Of a DNA stretch of 64,000 bases, positions 54,313 through 61,088 are shown in pieces. The notes under the pieces were generated by a model. The model saw only the letters and a list, made by a program, of their open reading frames with translations. It searched no databases and was not told the origin of the DNA. Position numbers and translations under genes: made by a program. Numbering within the stretch: the first letter of the stretch is position 1; each line of letters begins with the position of its first letter. This DNA is from Marinilabiliaceae bacterium (lineage in GTDB: Bacteria; Bacteroidota; Bacteroidia; Bacteroidales; Marinilabiliaceae): contig WRMI01000001.1 in assembly GCA_009777175.1 (NCBI GenBank), forward strand, positions 1 through 64,000. The letters run 5' to 3'.

Positions 54313-54672
54313 ATGAACGAGATTGAAAAATACATTTTACAGTACCCCGAAAATGTCCAAGAAATTTTACACAAAATTAGAAAATTGATTAAAGATATTG
54401 TTCCAAATGTAGAAGAACTAATTTCATATAGAATGCCGTGCTACAAAATAAATAAAAAACCATTGGTTTATTTTGCAGCATTTAAAAATCATATAGGGTT
54501 TTACGCTACACCCAACGGACACAGTGAATTTGTTGAAGAACTTTCAAAATATAAGCAAGGAAAAGGATCTGTACAGTTTCAACTCAACCAACGTATTCCT
54601 TTTGAATTAATAGAAAGAATTGTAAAATTTAAAATATCAGAAATAACAAATAAACGATTAGTAAAGAAATGA
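54313..54672 (+). CDS. DUF1801 family protein
   Basis: 119 residues. YPENVQEILHKIRKLIKDIV, EELISYRMPCYKINKKPLVY, FAAFKNHIGFYATPNGH and the end RIPFELIERIVKFKI are typical of DUF1801 (YdhG/iron-chaperone-like). Full length for the small form. Often found among accessory cassettes; no established function in bacteria. Confidence 0.88.
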   Translation: MNEIEKYILQYPENVQEILHKIRKLIKDIVPNVEELISYRMPCYKINKKPLVYFAAFKNHIGFYATPNGHSEFVEELSKYKQGKGSVQFQLNQRIPFELIERIVKFKISEITNKRLVKK

Positions 54673-54733
54673 TTTTTAATATAAAACAGATTTTGATGCC
54701 ACGAGAAACTGAAAGAAAAAATAGCTTTGTAAA

Positions 54734-55030
54734 ATGAAAAAACATAATCAGGTAGTACTTCACGAAGGGGAAACCCGAGAAATTATAATCTACCGCGATG
54801 GCAGCAATGCACCGAAAGTAGAGGTTCTGTTGCGAATAGAAAATTTGTGGGTAACGCAAAAAGCAATGTCAGCGTTGTTTGATATTGAGTGTTCTGTTAT
54901 TACAAAACACATCAAAAATACCTTTGAAACGGGCGAACAAAGCGAAAATCAAGTATGTGCAAAAATTGCACATACTGCCGGAAAAACTACAACACAAATA
55001 AAATACATGATTTTTTATAATAATAAGTAA
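54734..55030 (+). pseudogene. Truncated RhuM-family (virulence protein) gene
   Basis: 98 residues against roughly 300 or more for the family. The start is recognisable: EIIIYRDGSNAPKVEVLLRI, ENLWVTQKAMSALFDIECSV, ITKHIKNTFETGEQSENQVC, AKIAHTAGKTTTQIKYMIF. The frame then ends, with the rest of the RhuM domain absent. The next gene starts one base later, so a deletion joined unrelated genes. Confidence 0.8.
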
Positions 55031-55303
55031 ATGATAAAAAAAAATTCACCACTATCTAGTAAAGACCGCGAAACTTTAGACAACGGTACTGATACTATTA
55101 ACCGTACCCGTTACATGAATTTTATCATAAATGAATTTGCGTATGGATTCAAACGTCCTTTGAGAGAGACTTTTATCTATTTAGATGAATTTGGCGGTTT
55201 GGATTTTTTAATCGATAATTATGATTATCAGCACACAAGGCATGAATGCGACACAATTTTGACTTTGTTGAAAATTTGTCGAAACAATGGAGGATGGTTA
55301 TGA
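55031..55303 (+). CDS. DUF3791-like protein
   Basis: 90 residues. RTRYMNFIINEFAYGFKRPL, RETFIYLDEFGGLDFLIDNY and DYQHTRHECDTILTL follow DUF3791, a small helical family usually encoded directly before a DUF3990 protein. The TGA overlaps the ATG of such a gene (55300-55303). The first ~25 residues are unlike the family and may come from the rearrangement that cut the RhuM gene; M29 (MNFIINEF) could be the ancestral start. Confidence 0.7.
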   Translation: MIKKNSPLSSKDRETLDNGTDTINRTRYMNFIINEFAYGFKRPLRETFIYLDEFGGLDFLIDNYDYQHTRHECDTILTLLKICRNNGGWL

Positions 55304-55425
55304 GAGTATTTCATGGAAGCGATACACGGATAGAAAAAATTGACCTAACAAAAGGAAAAGAGCATCCCGATTTCGGACGTGGGTTTTATGTTACAAATGT
55401 TCGAGGACTTAAAACAAGAAACTAA
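55300..55425 (+). pseudogene. Truncated DUF3990 gene
   Basis: 41 codons: MRVFHGSDTRIEKIDLTKGK, then EHPDFGRGFYVTNVRGLKTRN in two halves. The HGS and DFGRGFYVT motifs are the N-terminal signature of DUF3990, an ADP-ribosyltransferase-fold family of about 150 or more residues. The remainder is missing, so the gene is broken. Overlaps the DUF3791 stop by 4 bases. Confidence 0.75.
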
Positions 55426-55457
55426 TATTTTAATAATTAATACATAACATATTTTAT

Positions 55458-56675
55458 ATGAAAAAAACACCATTTTTTATTTTGATGTTATTTACAGCCT
55501 TCTTTTTACAGGCGCAAGATATCATCGAATGGCGGAACAACCGCACAGGAATTTATAGTTCCGAAACAGGACTTCTTAAAGAGTGGGCTTCAGATGGTCC
55601 AAAACTTTTATGGCACTACGACGGTCTCGGCGAAGGACACTCATCAGTGGCTATTGCAAACAACAAAATTTATGTTACAGGATTGGTCGATGGTGAAGGA
55701 CATCTCTTCGTTTTCGATATCTATGGGAAAATTTTGAAGAAAAAACCATACGGCGACGAGTGGGATAAAAGCTACAACGGTTCCCGCGGTACCGTTACTA
55801 TTAACGATGGTAATATTTACATCTTTTCGGGAACGGGAAACCTTATTTGTATGGATATAAATACCTACGAAATTGTTTGGAAAAAGAACATTGAAGATTT
55901 TGGAGGAAGTAATATCCGTTGGGGAATATGCGAATCACCGCTTATTATTGACAATAAAGTGATTCTCTCTGTTGGAGGTAAACAGCATAACATTGTTGCA
56001 CTCAACAAAAAAGATGGCTCTTTAATATGGTCATCACCCGGAAAAGGAGACCTTTCTTCCTATTGTTCACCACTTTACATTTCAAATCAGGAAGTTTCTC
56101 TGATTATAACTACAATGGAAAAGAATATTGTCGGTTTAGAGGCACAAACAGGAAAATTACTTTGGTACCATAAATATGAAAATGACCGTCAAATTCACCC
56201 AAATACGCCTGTTTATGACGGTAAAGATATGGTGCTTATTACCAACGGTTATGACTTAGGTTCTGTGATGCTTCGCCTCAAAAATGGAGGTCGTTCCATC
56301 GAAAAAGTATGGGAAAACCACGATATTAAATCGCAACATGGAGGAATAGTTAAAATTGGTGACTACGCTTATATTGGTGGCGATAGACGCTCATCAAAAT
56401 TTTGGCACTGCATTGAATGGAACACAGGCAAAGTTATGTACAAAGATAACACTATTACCGAAGGTGTTGTTATTGCAGACGGTGACGGTATGCTTTATAT
56501 GTATTCTGAACGGGGAGAAATGGCTTTAGTCAAACCAACACCCGAAAAATTTGACCTCGTAAGCATATTTATGATTACAATGGGTACAGAACAACATTGG
56601 GCGCATCCCGTACTGCACAAAGGAATTTTGTATGTAAGACACGGAAATACGTTGATGGCATATTTGGTTAAATAA
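55458..56675 (+). CDS. Secreted PQQ-binding-like beta-propeller protein
   Basis: 405 residues, signal peptide to about 20 (FFLQAQ). Close paralogue of the 50589 protein: IIEWRNNRTGIYSSETGLLK, LLWHYDGLGEGHSSVAI, HLFVFDIYGKILKKKPYG, VALNKKDGSLIWSSPGKG, HPVLHKGILYVRHGNTLMAY. The two copies flank the accessory block 51.8-55.4 kb, which suggests that the block was inserted between duplicated genes or that the duplication enclosed it. Function unknown. Stop followed at once by a GTGAATGAGGGAATGAGGGA run. Confidence 0.87.
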   Translation: MKKTPFFILMLFTAFFLQAQDIIEWRNNRTGIYSSETGLLKEWASDGPKLLWHYDGLGEGHSSVAIANNKIYVTGLVDGEGHLFVFDIYGKILKKKPYGDEWDKSYNGSRGTVTINDGNIYIFSGTGNLICMDINTYEIVWKKNIEDFGGSNIRWGICESPLIIDNKVILSVGGKQHNIVALNKKDGSLIWSSPGKGDLSSYCSPLYISNQEVSLIITTMEKNIVGLEAQTGKLLWYHKYENDRQIHPNTPVYDGKDMVLITNGYDLGSVMLRLKNGGRSIEKVWENHDIKSQHGGIVKIGDYAYIGGDRRSSKFWHCIEWNTGKVMYKDNTITEGVVIADGDGMLYMYSERGEMALVKPTPEKFDLVSIFMITMGTEQHWAHPVLHKGILYVRHGNTLMAYLVK

Positions 56676-56865
56676 GTGAATGAGGGAATGAGGGAATGAG
56701 GGAATAAGTAAATGAGTAGTATTGAATAATATAAAATATTTTTGGGGAAGATAATAAGATAAGGAACATGAAAAAAATTATTTCAATATATTCAATAACA
56801 ATTTCAATAAATTAGTGTTAATTAGTGTAATTAGTGGCTAAATATAAACAAATTAGAGATTTTTT
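56676..56865. repeat. GAATGAGG run and TTAGTGTTAATTAGTG unit
   Basis: GAATGAGGGAATGAGGGAAT (about 56678-56705) begins right after the stop codon. AATTAGTGTTAATTAGTGTA (about 56812-56835), also present near 49392, precedes the next gene. No gene or promoter seen. Confidence 0.65.
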
Positions 56866-57798
56866 ATGAACTCAAAATCATTAAATGAAGGCAAAATAAA
56901 ATTTTTATTATTCTTATTCTTTATTCTGTTTTGTTCACAAGTTTTTTCTGTAATAATTCGACACGACAAAAAAATTGAGAAATATACAGAATATGCAAAT
57001 CAACCAAAATTTAATTGTGTAGGATATTTTAGTGCGGAAAACGGTAATGGCGGTACTTTTGTATTAATATCTCCCATACATATTTTAACCGCCGCACACT
57101 CTTTCATTGATTATGACACGGAAGAAGAAATAATCGAAATTGATAATAAAACGGTTACTGTTTATAATCCTTATAATGAAAGGATTGATTCTATAGAAAA
57201 ATATATTTTCAACCTCAACGGCAAAATTTTAAATGGAAAAAAACTGATACTTCACCCGAATTATTTTATTGATTCAGAAGAAGATCCCGATTTCGATATA
57301 GCGATAATTGAATTGGAAGAATCTGTCAATGATGTTGTTTTTCCTACTTTATACGATAAATTTGACGAACAAGAAAAAATAGGTACTTTTGTTGGTTTTG
57401 GAGCCTCTGGTTTTGGAAATACAATAGTTACAGAATTGTTAAACTTAAAAATTGCAGGTAACAATGTAATTGATAGCATCGGAGGAGCACTCTATTTAGA
57501 CAATTATTGTAAATTATTCGCTGATTTTGATGACCCCGAAAAGATAACTCCCAACAAATTAGGTGATTCCAGCCCGTTAGAACTTGAATTTGGAACTGGC
57601 GGCGGAGACAGTGGCGGTCCTCTTTTCTTTGAATCTGATAATGACCAATTGTTTATAGTAGGAATATTAACAGGAGGAGGTCTTACATCGGAAAATATAG
57701 AAAAATTTCGAATGTATGGTCAAATTAATGAATGGACTCGGATTTCAACATTTAAAAAATGGATTGAAAATACAATTAATGATTTGCAGAGTGAATAA
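56866..57798 (+). CDS. Secreted trypsin-like serine protease (S1 family)
   Basis: 310 residues with an N-terminal signal (FLLFLFFILFCSQVFS). The catalytic triad is visible: H78 in HILTAAHSF, D144 in DFDIAIIEL and S249 in GTGGGDSGGPL. Length fits a single chymotrypsin-fold domain. There is no T9SS sorting domain or lipobox, so it is probably periplasmic. The substrate is unknown. Acidic loops are frequent. Confidence 0.9.
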   Translation: MNSKSLNEGKIKFLLFLFFILFCSQVFSVIIRHDKKIEKYTEYANQPKFNCVGYFSAENGNGGTFVLISPIHILTAAHSFIDYDTEEEIIEIDNKTVTVYNPYNERIDSIEKYIFNLNGKILNGKKLILHPNYFIDSEEDPDFDIAIIELEESVNDVVFPTLYDKFDEQEKIGTFVGFGASGFGNTIVTELLNLKIAGNNVIDSIGGALYLDNYCKLFADFDDPEKITPNKLGDSSPLELEFGTGGGDSGGPLFFESDNDQLFIVGILTGGGLTSENIEKFRMYGQINEWTRISTFKKWIENTINDLQSE

Positions 57799-57899
57799 GG
57801 ATAAAAAAATATTGCATTTAAAAGTACTAACCGATAATAAATTTCAGACTTCCTGATATCAGAAACGTTTGTTTGTTTTTTATTAAGAAAAATCAATTT

Positions 57900-58336
57900 T
57901 TGTAAAGGAAACCAAAATGTTCTACTTTTTTGGTTCTTTGCATTCCGTTAGGAGATGCATTGAATTTATTGGAATGAATGCATTCCAACAGAATACTTTC
58001 TTTCTCATTTACTCACTACTCACTTTAGCCACGAATTGCACTAATTATCACGAATTATTTTTTTGATTCGCGGATTGGACGGATTAGACGGATTAGACGG
58101 ATTTTCGCGGATTTATTTTTATTTTGTTAGCCACTAATTTTCTCGAATTATTTTTTTTTATTGCTATTTAGGGATGCATTCCTAACGGAATGCGGGTGTT
58201 GTTATTGATTATTTCTACCAAGCGTTGCATTCCTAACGGAATGCTTTCTTTCTCATTCACTCATTTACTCATTCCCTCATTTACTCATTTACTCATTCAC
58301 TCATTCACTCATTCACTCATTCACTCATTCACTCAT
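57900..58336. repeat. Repeat-rich intergenic region
   Basis: No gene. GCATTCC-type hairpins at 57940-57959, 58176-58193 and 58227-58244; ACGAATTGCACTAATTATCA and a GGATTAGACGGATTAGACGG tandem inside an imperfect palindrome (58027-58145); then an ACTCATTCACTCATTCACTC microsatellite (58255-58350) that runs into the end of the minus-strand gene. Confidence 0.85.
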
Positions 58337-59485
58337 TCACTCACTACTCCCAACCCCCTCGCTCCACCTAAGCTTTCTGTACGCTTGGTTAGCTTTAGGA
58401 TATTGTTCTTGTTGGATATAGATAGATAAACCGCTGAAATCTTGAATTGGATTTATTGATCGTGTTCCTGCAGAATAGTAATATGGTGTATTTGCCTTAT
58501 AGATAACACATTGGTTAAGTATTTGTTCTATTTCTGAGGTATTTTCAGGGGCAATTTTATTTAAATAGTTGCCGAGGTCGAAATATATTTTTTGCGTACC
58601 ATATCCAAATGTTTGAATTTCATTCAATTCTGTTTCGTCGGCAAAGTAGGAAGTAGTCTTTTGTTTGAAAATTGGAATTAAATCATCAAGTTGTGATGTT
58701 TTTATAACACTAACAGTTGCCGAACGGTAAAAGTCACTTTGGTTATTATAGTATTGGAAAAAATCTTCTGCAACAGATATCAAATCGGGCTGCTTTTTCA
58801 ACAGATGCCGCATCATTGATGAATACACAAAACCGGGAACTAACACTTCGGCGGGCGATGCGACAATATATTCAGCTTTATCTTTCAGTTCGTAACAAAC
58901 CTCCACCGATGCCATAAAACAGGCATCAAAAACGATGAAATCTAATTTATAAGGAATTGCATCTGCAAAATCAGATAATTCCATATAATTATAGTTATCG
59001 TCAGTTGTAGTATCTAAAATCACTGATTTCAGTACGATATCAGGTTTTGACATTTCAGCGGGTAGCCAGCCTGTTCCGTGAGATAATACAACCATTCCAT
59101 AAGAATTTGCAGGTCGATATTCTTTAATCTTATTTAAAACTTCTGTTAACGTTGTTGGATTTGCAGAATTTTCAAAAGTAGAAAAATCGATGGTGTCCGC
59201 AGTGGCACGTTGTTGGTCGTAATAAATATGTAACAAAACAGGCTCTTTTCCGGTGTCGGCGTAAACAAAAAGATTTCCGTCAAAAGATTTATCCCAATTA
59301 TTTATTAAAATATTAATTTTTTGAGCGGCTTCTGCACGAAAATCATTGTCAACACCGAGGTAAACCAATATAGTTCGGTTTGTGCTTATGGTCGAGTCTA
59401 AAATTTCAGAATCTTTTTGGCATGAAAAAAGTAGCACCATAAGGCTTAACAGTGCTAAAATAATATTTTTAAGTGGCTTTTTCAT
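58337..59485 (-). CDS. Clostripain-like (C11) cysteine peptidase lipoprotein
   Basis: 382 residues from the ATG at 59485 (MKKPLKNIILALLSL), which gives a lipobox LLFSC (Cys 22); the longer frame to 59557 would hide it. The catalytic dyad is in MVVLSHGTGWLP (His) and FIVFDACFMASVE (Cys), as in C11/clostripain. ILVYLGVDNDF is the first strand. Likely attached to the envelope and cleaving after basic residues. The last residues (GVGSSE) and the stop are written in the ACTCATTCACTC repeat, so the original C-terminus may have been lost. Confidence 0.88.
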   Translation of the reverse strand: MKKPLKNIILALLSLMVLLFSCQKDSEILDSTISTNRTILVYLGVDNDFRAEAAQKINILINNWDKSFDGNLFVYADTGKEPVLLHIYYDQQRATADTIDFSTFENSANPTTLTEVLNKIKEYRPANSYGMVVLSHGTGWLPAEMSKPDIVLKSVILDTTTDDNYNYMELSDFADAIPYKLDFIVFDACFMASVEVCYELKDKAEYIVASPAEVLVPGFVYSSMMRHLLKKQPDLISVAEDFFQYYNNQSDFYRSATVSVIKTSQLDDLIPIFKQKTTSYFADETELNEIQTFGYGTQKIYFDLGNYLNKIAPENTSEIEQILNQCVIYKANTPYYYSAGTRSINPIQDFSGLSIYIQQEQYPKANQAYRKLRWSEGVGSSE

Positions 59486-59540
59486 ATTCATTTGATTTTT
59501 AATGTTATAATTAATTGTATCGTTTAAAAAAAGTTCCTCC

Positions 59541-59599
59541 CCCCTGCCGTCTTCCAATTTGGCTTGGGTTGCATTTCCCTCGGTTGGAAGGGGCAGGGG
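59541..59599. repeat. Imperfect inverted repeat
   Basis: CCCCTGCCGTCTTCCAA (59541-59557) pairs with TTGGAAGGGGCAGGGG (59584-59599) with two or three mismatches. No T-run, so probably another interspersed repeat type. Confidence 0.6.
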
Positions 59600-59709
59600 T
59601 TGGTTCTTGTCTTCAATTTGAACCAGAGGAACAAAAAGTTTTCATGATATAATCAACTTTTTTGAAATTTAACATTTTTACAATGAACTTTTTTACAGAA
59701 TTTCTTTAT

Positions 59710-60915
59710 TTATAAATTATTTGGATCAGTTTCTTCCCAATCAATAACCACTACATCAAAACCAATTTGTTTAAAATTAAAGATAGGATCTTCGGGTTCG
59801 ATAGGTTCTTCTGTTTCGGGGTCGACAACGGGTAGATCTGAATCTTCACCATCTTCGTCTACAAAATCTTCGTCTATCACGATACCGCCCGACGATGAGC
59901 CATCTAAATATATATCATATTTATATGCTTTGTTCATGAGCCAGTTAGTAGGTAGCGGATATCCGACTTTTACAAAAAGAGGTCCCGTGACGGTACTCCC
60001 TAATTCTTCATACATTGGATGGTCTTCGGCATTTGTATATCCTACTACATCGCTACCGTCCGAGATTCTGAAAATACGGTAAACCACTTCAATGTATGAT
60101 AAATTATTAAGGTTAGCGATTGTTTTGTCCCATTTGCGACCGCTCAAATCTTGCGGCATCAGCATAAGTGCACCCGATGTTCCTTCAACATTCACCGCTG
60201 TTGTGTTTCCAGCGAAAATGTTATCTTTCTTATCGGCTGCTTTCAAATAACTGAAACTCGTATTAAATTCTTCGGGAGCGGCTGCCCACATTATTTCAGA
60301 ATAATCAAAAGTTCCATCTTTACCAACATTCTTTACGGCAATTGATTGAATTACAACAGTAAAATCTTCATTAGATATAACTCTGAAATCAATTTTAGAT
60401 AAAATGTGTTTGAAAGAAAGCGGAACTAAGTTCGTTTCGGGGCGGGACAAAATGTCTACATTTTTAGCAGCTAATAAATCTAACTGCAATTCGGGTGTTT
60501 CGGCAATTTCATAACTATGAAGTAAATCCTCTCCTAATTCCGTTTCTGAATAAGGATAATAGGCATAAAAATTGATAGGATAATAATCTTCGATATTGTC
60601 ATCCTCATCTTCACTTTCGGGCCAATTTCTTGATTTACCTTCCCAACTCCATAAATAATTAGCGGAGTTGTATTTATATTTGCCGTTGTCGATAAACAGT
60701 TCTGAATCAGAACCGTTAGTGGCAAAGATACCAAAACCGTTGGCATCTGACTTAAGCAGGTCAATATCTGCAGTTATTGCTCTTGTTTTACCTGTGCTTA
60801 TTTCAAAACCTATGCTATTTGAAGCAGGGTTATTCACGTTGATCACCTCATCTTTGGTGCAACTTGCTATTGTTATGGCTGTTATTACTAAGCCTGTTCT
60901 TATTATACTTTTCAT
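59710..60915 (-). CDS. Fimbrillin family lipoprotein
   Basis: 401 residues. Lipobox TIASC (Cys 19), SIGFEISTGKTRA, an N-terminal domain with YYPINFYAYYPYSE and PLSFKHILSKIDFRV, and a C-terminal domain with PLFVKVGYPLPTNWLMNKAY and KYDIYLDGSSSGGIVIDE, matching FimA/Mfa-like fimbrillins. In this family the lipid-linked precursor is cut by an Arg-specific protease at the surface and polymerises by strand exchange. The end is acidic (PETEEPIEPEDP). The partial gene at the window edge is a close paralogue. Confidence 0.88.
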   Translation of the reverse strand: MKSIIRTGLVITAITIASCTKDEVINVNNPASNSIGFEISTGKTRAITADIDLLKSDANGFGIFATNGSDSELFIDNGKYKYNSANYLWSWEGKSRNWPESEDEDDNIEDYYPINFYAYYPYSETELGEDLLHSYEIAETPELQLDLLAAKNVDILSRPETNLVPLSFKHILSKIDFRVISNEDFTVVIQSIAVKNVGKDGTFDYSEIMWAAAPEEFNTSFSYLKAADKKDNIFAGNTTAVNVEGTSGALMLMPQDLSGRKWDKTIANLNNLSYIEVVYRIFRISDGSDVVGYTNAEDHPMYEELGSTVTGPLFVKVGYPLPTNWLMNKAYKYDIYLDGSSSGGIVIDEDFVDEDGEDSDLPVVDPETEEPIEPEDPIFNFKQIGFDVVVIDWEETDPNNL

Positions 60916-60984
60916 CGTCTTAAAATTTAATGGTTGATTAATTTATTTCTTATTTTTATTTTTTTATTTTTTGTTTTTGGTTTT

Positions 60985-61080
60985 TCTATGGGCAACCGCA
61001 AGGGTACGCCCCTACATTCTTTTTATTTTTTCTACGGGCGACCGCAAGGGTACGCCCCTACATTCTTATTTACTCATTCA
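60985..61080. repeat. Two REP-like hairpins between fimbrial genes
   Basis: GGGCAACC/GGTACGCCC (60990-61016) and GGGCGACC/GGTACGCCC (about 61035-61062), each with CGCCCCTACATTCT, followed by TTTACTCATTCACTC that reaches the stop of the next gene. Confidence 0.85.
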
Positions 61081-61088
61081 CTCATTTA

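Noticed and set aside
58190-58429. Plus-strand 79-codon open frame
   Set aside because: It is the ACTCATTCACTC microsatellite read as HSFTHSLI repeats and overlaps the C11 peptidase gene.
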